A stretch of 64,000 nucleotides of DNA. Source: Lithodes maja (lineage: Eukaryota; Arthropoda; Malacostraca; Decapoda; Lithodidae). The stretch covers positions 1 to 64,000 of the forward strand of contig JBAKBP010004465.1 of NCBI GenBank assembly GCA_037953745.1, given 5' to 3'. The position numbers and the translations under genes were made by a program. Within the stretch, counting starts at the first letter, position 1. Each line of letters opens with the position of its first letter. Below are positions 40,184-50,811 of the stretch, piece after piece. The notes below the pieces were generated by a model. The model was not told the DNA's origin. It was given only the letters and a program-made list of their open reading frames with translations, and made no database searches.

Positions 40184-40743
40184 TTAACCTCTGAAGTGCT
40201 GACGTATTTGAGGTTTTTAGTCACTAAAATATTCATTGTACCATTAATAGCATTAATAATTATCCATATGCGCCTATTATGGGTTGATTATAAAGGTATT
40301 AACCTGAAACTACAATAAAACGAGTTAAAACAGCGTTTGGATGGTCAAAATCGGAGATATAGCCCGCGAGTTGTATAATGTATGGGTGAGGCAAGCTACC
40401 TTCCCGCCAATTTTCCCCAAGGCCACTGCGACACAGTCGATCGATACTCTCTCTCTCTCTCTTGCACTCGATGGCCATCAGTGATGACAACACCCTGCTT
40501 GCAACTCGCTAATGTTAGCACGAAAATATACCTCAGAATAAGGGAATAATAGGGAAAATAGGTGATAACTGAGGAATAGGAGGAAAGTGGGGAAGGAGGG
40601 GAGGTAGAGGACTGAGATTTTGCATGGCCCAGGGGCCAAAAAAAAAAAAAAAAATAAAAATAACAAATATTTTTTTTTCGATGTAAAAAGTTGATTTTTA
40701 GTTTTACTTACTCAGGAGAGTCTTCCCGCAGCTCCCGGGTTAA
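40184..40743. mobile_element. TTAA MITE family T, copy 1
   Basis: 560 bp including TTAA at both ends (40184-40187, 40740-40743). Ends CCTCTGAAGTGC and, inverted, CCCGGGAGCTGCGGG share an imperfect terminal repeat. Inside are a (CT)n run, GGCCCAGGGGCC beside a poly-A run, and a CTCAGGAGAGTCTTCCC block. The neighbouring satellite units show the empty site CCTTTTAAAGGGG. TTAA duplication and CC-starting ends point to piggyBac-type mobilisation. No coding capacity. Confidence 0.88.
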
Positions 40744-40834
40744 AGGGGTATAGTAAACACTATGATATACCCGTTCAGAGGTAGGTGATACACCCTATAT
40801 CACAACTGTTGCCCCAAGTTTAAACATTCGGTGA

Positions 40835-41368
40835 GCCTACTGTGTTTTTGGACTTTGCAATATCGCAAAACCCGACCCAACTTTCGCCAAAAATTGGCTC
40901 GAGAGTTTCCATTTTGGAATTTTATGCGGTTCAAATACATGAAAACCCCAGCCAACTTTCATAATTACCTTACTGTGTGTTGGGACTCTCAAACATCAGA
41001 AAACCCGAGCCAACTTTCGTCAAAAGTTGGCTCGGGTTTTTCCATTTTGGGGTTTTATGCCGTTCAAATACATGAAAACCCCAGCCAACTTTCATAATTA
41101 GGTTACTGTGTTTTGGGACTCTGAAACATCAGAAAACCCGACCCAACTTTCGTCAAAACTTGGCTCGGGTTTTTCCATTTTGGGGTTATATGGCTTACAA
41201 ATTCATGAAAACCCGAGCCAAGTTTCATAATTAGGTTACTGTGTTTTGGGATTCTGAAACATCAGAAAACCCGAGCCAACTTTCGTCAAAACTTGGCTCG
41301 GGTTTCTCCATTTTGGGGTTATATGTCTTTCAAATTCATGAAAACCCGAGCCAAGTTTTGTTTTAATA
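40835..41368. repeat. 133-bp palindromic minisatellite
   Basis: Four units with a 133-bp period. Each has a CCCGAGCCAACTTTCGTC / AAAAGTTGGCTCGGG hairpin, then CCATTTTGGGGTT and a half-hairpin before TTTGGGACTCT. The CCGAGCCAA/TTGGCTCGG core matches the 75-bp array at 35775. Confidence 0.87.
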
Positions 41369-41559
41369 CCTCCTTATCGCCTTTTTACGTCTTTAACCCC
41401 ACATTTTCCCTGTCTTCATAGCCCTCCCCACTAGTGGGTGGGGTTATCTTAAGATTGTTGGAGTAATGGGTAAACTAATACAAATCCTCCACTCAAACCA
41501 TGATAAACAACAATAAAACACTGTATTCCTTGAAAAAAAAACAAAAAAAAACATGCAAA

Positions 41560-41793
41560 ATAAGGCGGCACTACTCTCCTTGATTAGCCGAACACCACTG
41601 TAGAAAAATAGTGCTAACAAGATACACAGAAGGCCTTGGAGTCGGACGGATCCTAAATTGAGTGGTCAATCCTGTAAGTCCTTCACTAAACTGGCTCGGG
41701 TTGTCCCTCACAGGGAATAGGTCCGCTTGGGGGCATTCTGTGTATGGCCACCCTCGTAAGGGGAGTAAGGCGTCCGGCAATAGATAGATAGAT
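41560..41793 (+). mobile_element. Short element with LINE E-type 3' tail (SINE-like)
   Basis: The last 60 bp, ATGGCCACCCTCGTAAGGGG then GGCGTCCGGCAATAGATAG, mirror the LINE E 3' end (GGCCACCCCTTCGGGG then GGCGTCAGGCAATAGATAG). Upstream sequence is unrelated to LINE E and has no clear polymerase III boxes. It could be a non-autonomous partner of LINE E or a composite retrotranscript. Confidence 0.55.
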
Positions 41794-42420
41794 ACTCTCC
41801 TTGAACGCTACCCTTTTTGTAATCTTTGAATCATTTCTAATGCAATGGAATTGAAAAATATAATATCGGACATTTTCCGAATACTTATATAATGTCCGAC
41901 AACGTCAGAGACTGTCGGAACGATGACGGAAATGTCCGAAATACGGAAGTGCATGTCCGAGAGGCCGTAGCCAGTCCGACTAGTATGGGTTTCCTACTTC
42001 TAGAGGTCCGAGATGGCGAGGGTTTACTGTACCATGCAGCAGCTGACGGCTACTGCCAACACTGTGTCACACGCAAACATACAAACAAACAAAGTTACAA
42101 ACACACATACAAACCACCCACAAACACCTGACCATACCGTCAGACGCTACGCTAGCCCCGGCTCCAGGCCCCGCGAAACTGCAACAAAACCTAAGCCAAA
42201 CTAGCTAGCCTATAGGCCTAGGCTACAACCTAAGCCAAACTTGCTCTAAACCAAAACTGCTCTACAACCTAAGCTAAACTGCAGCCGAATCCATGCAATA
42301 GTTTCGGAGATATCGGCGTTTGAATGCAAATTATTAGCGCCGCGGCGAAATTACCCCGTCTTACCCTACTGTAAAAGCGCGATTCACCCAATAAATGGCG
42401 CCATTTGACACCGTATCTTC
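41794..42420. other. Unassigned sequence with a possible pogo-like end
   Basis: Repeated TGTCCGA/TCGGACA motifs between 41870 and 42010 end in GAGGGTTTACTGTA, the inverse of a CAGTAAACCCTCG terminus followed by TA. I find no clear left end. The rest up to 42420 is unrecognised, with AAGCCAAACT repeats near 42190-42270. No gene. Confidence 0.35.
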
Positions 42421-42700
42421 AGATTAATGAATAGCCTAGGCTAATGGGTAAGTTAATGCAAAATCCTCCACTCAAACCCTCCTCAGCTCCCCGCCATGGA
42501 GTGGCTTCGGTCACCCAGGCTTTATTGTGGTTGGCAGGGAGGGTTCTGTGGGGGCGCTCGGTTATGGCCTTGGCCTTGCTCGGGGCCTTGGGGCTGTTCA
42601 GCTCTGAGCTTGGGGAACAATAAAACACTAGGCTATAGGCCTAGGCCTATTCCTTGAAAAAAGTATAGTCCTAGGATAAAGAAAACTTGGTAAAGAAGGC
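42421..42700. repeat. Diverged repeat of 41450-41545 with a 140-bp insertion
   Basis: TAATGGGTAAGTTAATGC, ATCCTCCACTCAAACC and AACAATAAAACACT occur in the same order as at 41465-41525. Here they are separated by about 140 bp of GC-rich sequence (CTCCCCGCCATGGAGTGG onwards) that the other copy lacks. The insertion is of unknown type. Confidence 0.55.
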
Positions 42701-42710
42701 AGCTCGGTAT

Positions 42711-42935
42711 GATTAGGAGTAGTGGGCGTACCACTACCAACATACAGCATAACTCATCTATAAAACATTAACCTAACCAAACAACCTAACCTAACCTAAC
42801 CTAGTATTCATGTAGTAACTAGGTTAGGTTAGGTTAGGTTAGGTTAAGTTAGGTTAGGTTAATGTTTTATAGGCCTAGATGATTTATGCTGTAGGCCCTA
42901 TGTCGGTAGTGGTACGCCCACTACTCCTAATCTTA
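42711..42935. repeat. Long hairpin with telomere-like arms
   Basis: The left arm from GATTAGGAGTAGTGGGCGTA to CCTAACCTAACCTAG (42711-42804) is inverted at about 42820-42933, with a loop of roughly 15 bp (TATTCATGTAGTAA). Right-arm repeats are GGTTAGGTTAGGTTAGG. Arm identity is high with small indels. Confidence 0.85.
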
Positions 42936-43569
42936 CCGGCAGCTCTAGCTGTCTTGAATGTTACCAGCGAAAGGGTTAAGTGCAACATACCTTACTATTA
43001 ATGGTGAGGAGTCAATGACAACGTATGATAAACAATTAATGCTTGTAGAACTGCCCCTAACAGTGTCAACCAATCTTATTGACACTGTTGCCACTTGCCA
43101 GAAAACGTAGTTGTTCTTCTTCTTCTTATGGGGTTGGCCGAGTATTTCTATCCATCCACGCCTTTGTATCGGCTTCCTCCCTATTCGGGAAAGCTAGAAA
43201 AAAAGCAGGGACAAACTGGATTTTAGGTCACGTATGGGATATAATGTTCTAAATGTATACTACTGTATAGCTTTGTCATAGAGTATTAGTCACCACAATA
43301 TATGTCTTTACCGCTGCATATTAAATTATTTTTCCTTAGACTTTGTGGGTTAAATAAGGGTGGAAGGAAAAATGGCGGCCATCTTGTATCAGCTGAGAAC
43401 TAATATTTTTCACTTTTTTACCGTATTTTTAGTATTTTGTCATATTCTATATCAATGCTAACCCTGCGGGGGTCTGGGGGCGGCAGCCCCCAGGTTAGGT
43501 TGTTAGGTTAGGGTAATGACAAATTATGGTTTTAGGGGGCATGTTTTAATATTGCAAAATAATGGGTAA
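42936..43569. other. Unassigned non-coding sequence
   Basis: No gene recognised. It contains a short relic of the GGGGGCGGCAGCCCCC and GGTTAGGTTGTTAGGTTAGG satellite near 43465-43515. Confidence 0.4.
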
Positions 43570-43835
43570 ATTATAGGTTTGATTCCCGGAGGGAAGTAGA
43601 GAAAACCTAATATTTAGTAGGGGCCCCGGAATCATTGACGATGTTGCCTATTAGTATGATAGTGTCCAGTCAATACCCACGTCAGTCGTTTGAATCAACC
43701 GCCGCGAGGAAGAAAAAGAGTCATTCCTCATAAGTGCAACGCTACTTCTCTTATGGTATCGTCATAGATTGGGTACCCACTACGAAAACACTTTCGTAAA
43801 AAAATAAGAGAAGAAAAAGGAAAAAGATTAATTAC

Positions 43836-44469
43836 TTAACCCGGGAGCTGCGGGAAGACTCTTAAGAGTTCCCCCGGCGGACTGCGGGAAGACTCTCCTG
43901 AGTAAGTAAAACTAAAAATCAACTTTTGACATCGAAAAAAAAAAAAAAAAAAAAATTATTTTTTTATTTTTTTATTTTTGTTTGGCCCCTGGGCCATGCA
44001 AAATCTCAGTTCTCTACCTCCCCTCCTTCCCCACTTTCCTCCTATCCCTCAGTTATCACCTATTTTCCCTATTATTCCCTTATTCTGAGGTATATTTTCG
44101 TGCTAACATTAGCGAGTTGCAAGCAGGGTGTTGTCATCACTGATAGCAATCGAGTGCAAGAGAGAGAGAGAGAGTATCGATCGACTGTGTCGCAGTGGCC
44201 TTGGGGAAAATTGGCGGGAAGGTAGCTTGCCTCACCCATACATTATACAACTCGCGGGCTATATCTCCGATTTTGACCATCCAAACGCTGTTTTCACTCG
44301 TTTTATTGTTGTTTCAGGTTAATACCTTTATAATCAACCCATAATAGGCGCATATGGATAATTATTAATGCTATTAATGGGACAATGAATATTTTAGTGA
44401 CGAAAAACCTCAAATACGTCAGCACAGGGGGAGGTTTTCATTTACCCCCGTGCGCACTTCAGAGGTTAA
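43836..44469. mobile_element. TTAA MITE family T, copy 2
   Basis: Starts TTAACCCGGGAGCTGCGGG and ends CACTTCAGAGGTTAA. The empty site is visible in arm 2 at about 60935 (GATTAAGTAATTTAATC, inverted). Internal features are as in the other copies: poly-A/T near 43935, GGCCCCTGGGCCATGC, and (GA)n near 44160. Confidence 0.9.
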
Positions 44470-44985
44470 TCAATGTTATAACATGCTTCCCACATTCGGT
44501 GGATTTCTTGCGTTGTGGCTTCTTGCCGCTCCTCGCCAAGCGCACTATTCGTCCTTCACTGATATATCAAGATAATACTCAAGATATCAAGCAAATGGGA
44601 AGGGGATGGCTGGGAGGGCCTTCATCGTCAATGATTCCGGGGCCCCTACTAAATATTAGGTTTTCTCTACTTCCCTCTGGGAATCAAACCTATAATTTAA
44701 TAGTGGCCCCTCCATCATTGACGATGTTGCCTGAATTCCCAAGACTGGAGGGGACATTCGCACCAATATCTAAACCTCCAAACCCGTAGGGTATATAGTC
44801 AAGTATTCGTATAACAGAAAAACTATTTTATTGTTTGCATACAATAGGAAAAAGGAATAAAAACATTAAAGAGTGTGAGCAGTGCGTAATTGCTTCGAAG
44901 AAGATCTGCTCTAAAACAGGTTCTCTTACATGAGATAGCCTACTGTTGTAAATCGTGATAAGAGGAGCCAATATAAACTCCTTAA

Positions 44986-45297
44986 TTAACTCCTCCAGAC
45001 ATATTATGTTCCAGTAAGTCCACGGTGGCGGGCGCCCGGTATCATTGCCACTGCACCACACAACTGTCAAAACCACACTGGTGGCCATTAGAATTATCGG
45101 AGGAACCTGGGGTTGCCACCAACCGACAGATCTTCATCTAACTTACCGGACTTACTGAGCTCATATGACGCTAGTGCGTCATATGGACTTATTGGAGAGG
45201 CATGTAGATAAGTCCATATGACGCGATCGTGTTGTATGAGTTTTTGGTTATAAGTTCCATATGACGCGATCGCGTCATATATGTCGCAAGGAGTTAA
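44986..45297. mobile_element. Second TTAA MITE family (312 bp)
   Basis: Ends TTAACTCCTCCAGACATA and the inverse of TTAACTCCTTGCGACATA, so an imperfect terminal repeat with TTAA. Arm 2 lacks it. It carries three CATATGACGC-type palindromes (CATATGACGCGATCGCGTC). Only this one copy was seen in the window. Confidence 0.75.
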
Positions 45298-45491
45298 TAC
45301 CCTTTTCAGATTTTACACTGTTTACAGTTTATCATCTGGTAAAAACCAACTGAGTCTCTTGACCAGTTTCAACACTCATCCCACTAGCCAGATATCTCTA
45401 GGATAGCCAACCTTGACTTATACATACAAATTAAACTGACTAGCTTTACATAGCTTGTTTCTAAACATAACTTGAGCTCTTACAACTTAAC

Positions 45492-46726
45492 TTAACCTAA
45501 GAAGTGCGCATGGGGGGTATGAGACACCACACTCCTGTGCTGACGTATTTGAGCTGTTCCCATCACTAACATCGTTATTTTACCATAAATAGCATTAATA
45601 CTTATCTATATGCGCCTATTATAGGTTGATTATAAAGGTATTAACCTGTTACATCAATAAAACAAGTGGAAACAGCGTTTGGATGGTCAAAATCGGCGAT
45701 ACAGGCCGGGAGTTACATAACGTATGGCTGAGGCAACCCTCCTCCCCTCCTCTTGTCTGGAGAGACACTGTTACGCAACAGTCTCTCTCTCGCTCTTTCC
45801 CACGCTTGGTAACAGTGATGACAACTCCATGCTACCAACTCGCTAATGTTAGCACGAAAATAGACCACAGAATAAGGGAATAACAGGGAAAATAGGTGAT
45901 AACTGAAGGTGAGGAAAGTGGGGAAGGAGGGGAGGTGGAGGAGTGATATGTGGCATGGCCCAGGGGCAAAAAAAAAAAAAAAAATTGGGGTGTTTTAAAT
46001 GGATTTTTTTTTCCCCCAGACTCTTAACCTCTCGGCTGCGCATGGGGGGTATGAGACACCTCTGCCTGTGCGCACGTATTTGAGCTGTTTCCATCACTAA
46101 AATATTTATTTTACCATAAATAGCATTAATGATTCTCCATATGCGCCTATTATAGGTTGATTATAAAGTTATTAACCTGTTACAACAATAAAACAAGTGG
46201 AAACAGCGTTTGGATGGTCAAAATCGGCGATACAGGCCGGGAGTTACATAATGTATGGCTGAGGCAACCTCCTTTCCCGCCACTTTTCCCCAAGTCTGGA
46301 GAGACACTGTCGATCGATACTCTCTCTCTCTCTCTCTCTCTTGCACTCGCTTGCTAACAGTGATGACAATGCCCTGCTTGCAACTCGCTAATGTTAGCAC
46401 GAAAATATACCACAGAATAAGGGAATAACAGGGAAAATAGGTGATAACTGAAGGAGGGAAGGAAAGTGGGGAAGGAGGGGAGGTGGAGGAGTTATATTTG
46501 GCATGGCCCAGGGGCAAAACAAAAAATAAATAAATACAAAAATAAAAACAAGATTTTTTGTTTTTTTTGGTGTTTTAAATTGATTTTTTTCCCCCCTGAC
46601 TCTTAAGAGTCTTCCCGCAGTCCGCCGGGGGAACTCTTAAGAGTCTTCCCGCAGTTCCCGGGTTAAGAGTCTTCCAGCAATCGCCCGGGGAAACTCTTAA
46701 GAGTCTTCCAGCAGTTGCCGGGTCAA
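45492..46726. mobile_element. TTAA MITE family T, nested pair (copies 3 and 4)
   Basis: The outer copy starts TTAACCTAAGAAGTGCGC at 45492 and ends GTTGCCGGGTCAA at 46726 (one TTAA mutated to TCAA). An inner copy, 46024-46666, lies within it: TTAACCTCTCGGCTGCGC to TTCCCGGGTTAA. The insertion point is the CTCTTAAGAG palindrome that each MITE carries near its CCGGG end. Both are somewhat diverged from the other copies. Confidence 0.85.
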
Positions 46727-47692
46727 GGGAGCTCTTACATAATGATGGATTCTCTTTATAAAATTAACATAAAATCTCGAGCTTCTAGCTCTCAACTACA
46801 ATGCACAGGCGTTTGTCCGGCGGAAGCAACGCCTAGACTCCTACCCGGCGTAGCAGTGAAATTCCGGTGAGGGGGGCTTTATCTTTTGGTGTACTGCGGA
46901 TACACTCATCCCCCCCCCCCCTTTTCTTAGCCCACCATGGGCCATACTATCACATAACCAAAAAAAAACCTAACTGCCGTAAAAAATATCTACCTTAATG
47001 ACAAGCAAAATGAAGAGAGTGTCTCAAGAGCGTATCTGCGAGAATAAGGAATTAAGGATAACGTATACTGCGAGATCGTTTGGAGAAAATGCCGAAGCTA
47101 ATATTACCAACACAAATGGAGGTAGAGTTCAACTCTCTCTTCATTAAGACAATCAGTACAGGTTGCGAACCCGAGAGTAGCTAAACATATTCTGACATAC
47201 GGAGCCCTGTATGTTTATTTTAGAATTAGAATTAAGAGTTGAAGGAGTGCCAAACTACCCAGGCGGCGAAGCAGACCAGCGAGCAAACCAGCGAGGGGGA
47301 AACCAGCTTGTCCGCATACCAGCAAACAAGCCTTCACACCTGCGTGCGTCATAGGGGACCCTGCAAACTACTTCAATGACCCGACGCTATGACGTATGAT
47401 CGACGCCAGGAGACTCCATTGGACCACGCACCTCTTACGCAACTAGAGGAGCTGTGATTGGGGCGCGCACCATCACACGCCTCCTGATTCGTTCCTACAC
47501 CATCATTGTTTAGTATATAAGACCCGAGTAGTGGGCATTCAAATCAGTCTCATTTGGAGTTGGGAAGGTGAACTTGCAGCTGGAGGAAGACGGGGTGAAG
47601 TATTATAATGGGATTGTGACTGTCAGTCAGATTATATAAGTGTGTGTTAAGTGTGTTCGGTGTAAACACTTACGTTATGTTGGTTAGTGAGA

Positions 47693-47828
47693 TATTTGAT
47701 TGGGAATTAACGTTAACGCTACTATTATGTACTTAACTATTTGATTGGGAATTAACGTTAACGCTACTATTATGTACTTACCTATTTGATTGGGAATTAA
47801 CGTTAACGCTACTATTATGTACTTAACT
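47693..47828 (+). repeat. Three 45-bp tandem repeats in the LTR
   Basis: TATTTGATTGGGAATTAACG and following bases repeat at 47693, 47738 and 47783, almost perfectly. Position within the LTR downstream of the TATA-like box suggests a transcribed R/U5 region; function unknown. Confidence 0.9.
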
Positions 47829-47864
47829 ATTTTAGTTGACTGACTTGTGGACTAAAGCAACTCT

Positions 47865-48494
47865 TTAACCCGGGAGCTGCGGGGAGACTCTTAAGAGTTC
47901 CCCCGGCGGACTGCGGGAAGACTCTTGAGAGTAAGTAAAATAAAAAATCAACTTTTGACATCGAAAAAAAAAAAAAAAATTATTTTTTTATTTTTTTATT
48001 TTTTTTTGGCCCCTGGGCCATGCAAAATCTCAGTCCTCTACCTCCCCTCCTTCCCCACTTTCCTCCTCTCCTTCAGTTATCACCTATTTTCCCTATTATT
48101 CCCTTATTCTGAGGTATATTTTCGTGCTAACATTAGCGAGTTGCAAGCAGGGTGTTGTCATCACTGATGGCAAGCGAGTGCAAGAGAGAGAGAGAGAGTA
48201 TCGATCGACTGTGTCTCAGTGGCCTTGGGGGAAATTGGCGGGAAAGCAGTTTGCCTCACCCATACATTATACAACTCGCGGGCTATATCTCCGATTTTGA
48301 CCATCCAAACGCTGTTTTCACTCGTTTTATTGTTGTTTCAGGTTAATACCTTTATAATCAACCCATAATAGGCGCATATGGATAATTATTAATGCTATTA
48401 ATGGTACAATGAATATTTTAGTGACGGAAACACCTCAAATACGTCAGCACAGGGGGACGTTTTCAATTACCCCCATGCGCACTTGTTAGGTTAA
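47865..48494. mobile_element. TTAA MITE family T, copy 5 (in LTR)
   Basis: TTAACCCGGGAGCTGCGGG to TTGTTAGGTTAA, TTAA at both ends, same internal order as copy 2. Inserted just after the 45-bp repeats. Confidence 0.9.
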
Positions 48495-48562
48495 GTAATT
48501 GGGTTATGATGAAAGTAATACTATTGTTTTATATTAATACTTACGAGTTCTTTCATTTTCTT

Positions 48563-48663
48563 TTAACCTGGGAACTGCGGGAAGACTCTTTAGAGTTCGG
48601 CCGGCGGACTGCGGGAAGACTCTCTGGAGTAAGTAAAACTAAAAATCAACTTTTTACATCGAA

Positions 48664-48711
<48 letters not shown>

Positions 48712-49196
48712 GCCCCTGGGCCATGCAAAATCTCAGTCCTCTACCTCCCCTCCTTCCCCACTTTCCTCCTATTCCTCAGTTATCACCTATTTTCCCTATT
48801 ATTCCCTTATTCTGAGGTATATTTTCGTGCTAACATTAGCGAGTTGCAAGCAGGGTGTTGTCATCACTGATGGCCATCGAGTGCAAGAGAGAGAGAGAGA
48901 GTATCGATCGACTGTGTCTCAGTGGCCTTGGGGGAAATTGGCGGGAAAGGAGTTTGCCTCACCCATAGATTATACAACTCGCGGGCTATATCTCCGATTT
49001 TGACCATCCAAACGCTGTTTTCACTCGTTTTATTGTTGTTTCAGGTTAATACCTTTATAATCAACCCATAATAGGCGCATATGGATAATTATTAATGCTA
49101 TTAATGGTACAATGAATATTTTAGTGACGAAAAACCTCAAATACGTCAGCACAGGGGGAGGTTTTCATTTACCCCCGTGCGCACTTCAGAGGTTAA
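48563..49196. mobile_element. TTAA MITE family T, copy 6 (in LTR)
   Basis: TTAACCTGGGAACTGCGGG to CACTTCAGAGGTTAA. A run of about 43 T at 48667-48710 replaces the usual poly-A/T. Same orientation as copy 5, 68 bp away. Confidence 0.9.
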
Positions 49197-49994
49197 TTAA
49201 GCTTACGTTGCTGGTAAGAACCAGTACGGTGATACTATTGTCTCATATTAGTAATATCGCCTTAGACTAACATGGCTGTTTTAATGTTACTTCTAGTGAT
49301 TTCCTAAGCTGAAGAAAATTCTTTTAGCTTCAAAATATTATTTTTGCTTTTCATATTATTTGAGTGAGACCTGAATCGAATCTATGAAGCGATCCTGTAA
49401 CTTAATTTACTCATAATCAAACCTCAATGTTATGTGGTTAAGAAATACATTTAACTAATTATTAAATATATATATATCTAACTTTTTATGTGACTTTGAT
49501 ATTAATCCTGATGATAATAATAATATACAGTAATACTATTAACGTAAGACAAGAACCAAGAATAATAACTACATTAAATATAAATAAAAGGACATATAAG
49601 AAAACTATCTATTCATTTCAAAAAGGGTAAGAGACAGAAATATTCTTACTTTAATATTTATCTTTCAAGACTTTTTATAGAATTAATAGTCCTTCTTTAG
49701 ATATAACTTATTCGGTTCATAACCATAGCCTACTAAGCTGCGGTTAAATAATAATTCTTTATAAATACTACATGACTTTAATTAGTTTCAGTATTTTTTC
49801 ATAATTAAAGAGTATCAGTCAATAAAGGATACCAAGTCCTAAGATCCAAAAGGAAAGATAGCAACAACAGGAAATAATTTTATTAGATTTTACTTTTGTT
49901 TTGCCTTCAGCTGACTGATACCTTAATATATATCTCTGTGCTATCTAGATTCATCAAGTTAACCACTTGAGGATCAAGATACGTAACAGAAGAG

Positions 49995-50015
49995 TGGCGA
50001 CCTCGCCAGGATTCG
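49995..50015 (+). promoter_or_regulatory. Putative tRNA primer-binding site
   Basis: TGGCGACCTCGCCAGGATTC starts 6 bp after the proposed LTR end CGTAACA. Its complement ends in GGTCGCCA and includes a GAATCC T-arm-like part, so the match would extend through the acceptor and T stem of one tRNA. The ending resembles some arginine tRNAs; the exact tRNA is not established. Confidence 0.6.
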
Positions 50016-50088
50016 TTTCATACAGTTTCACTCAGTTTCATTACCGTTTCACTACTTAAAAATAAAATATTAATCATGCCTCATCTAA

Positions 50089-50697
50089 TTAACCCGGGAA
50101 CTGCGGGGAGACTCTTAAGAGTTCCCCCGGCGGACTGCGGGGAGACTCTTAAGAGTCAGAGAAAAAAAAAAATCAACTTTTGACATCGAAAAAAAAAAAA
50201 AAAAAAGATTGGCCCCTGGGCCATGCAAAATCTCAGTCCTCTACCTCCCCTCCTTCCCCACTTTCCTCCTCTCCTTCAGTTATCACCTATTTTCCCTGTT
50301 ATTCCCTTATTCTGAGGTATATTTTCGTGCTAACATTAGAAATCCGGTTGCAGGGTGTGGTCATCACTGATAGCAAGCGAATGCAAGAGAGAGAGAGAGA
50401 GTATCGATCGACTGTGTCTCAGTGGCCTTGGGGGAAATTGGCGGGAAAGCAGCTTGCCTCACCCATACATTATACAACTCGCGGGCTATATCTCCGATTT
50501 TGACCATCCAAACGCTGTTTTCACTCGTTTTATTGTTGTTTCAGGTTAATACCTTTATAATCAACCCATAATAGGCGCATATGGATAAGTATTAATGCTA
50601 TTAATAGTACAATGAATATTTTAGTGACGGAAACACCTCAAATACATGCGCACAGGGAGAGGTGTCTAATTACCCCCATGCGCACTTCAGAGGTTAA
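50089..50697. mobile_element. TTAA MITE family T, copy 7 (in gag leader)
   Basis: TTAACCCGGGAACTGCGGG to CACTTCAGAGGTTAA, between primer site and gag. It ends directly before TGA and the open gag frame at 50701, so it may have displaced the natural leader. Confidence 0.9.
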
Positions 50698-50811
50698 TGA
50701 CGAAGATGCTCGAGTTTTCATAGAATCAGAACCCACACCCCTGATATTGACTGTCTGTCAAAATCCGAACTGAAAGTGCTTGCCTCACATCTTCAATTAA
50801 CTGTCTCAAAC

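Larger units (their letters stand above)
43570..47115 (+). repeat. Inverted duplication, arm 1
   Basis: Collinear in reverse complement with 57936-61195. Shared blocks include GGTTTGATTCCCGGAGGG (43575), AATCAATGTTATAACATGC, ATATCAAGATAATACTC, TTGTTTGCATACAATA, the GGATAGCCAACCTTG block (45392), TGTTTCTAAACATAACTTGA, the C-run with CTTAGCCCACCATGGGCC (46910) and GCCGAAGCTAATATTACC (47090). The arms are diverged and each has private insertions. The first part (to 44697, without its MITE) is itself a palindromic element with about 80-bp inverted ends. Confidence 0.85.
47193..49988 (+). repeat. 5' LTR (enlarged by two MITEs)
   Basis: Begins TGACATACGG and, if the primer site at 49995 is right, ends GATACGTAACA at 49988. 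Without the MITEs at 47865-48494 and 48563-49196 it would be about 1.5 kb. TATATAAGACCC near 47512 is a plausible promoter TATA box. The other LTR is only known for 482 bp, so the 3' boundary is an inference. Confidence 0.65.

Noticed and set aside
40299..40493. Recurrent 64-codon ORF (also near 44128, 48152 and 50355) as a small conserved protein
   Set aside because: It occurs only inside T-family MITEs, spans the (GA)n microsatellite and is conserved only as far as the DNA is. No start or domain evidence.
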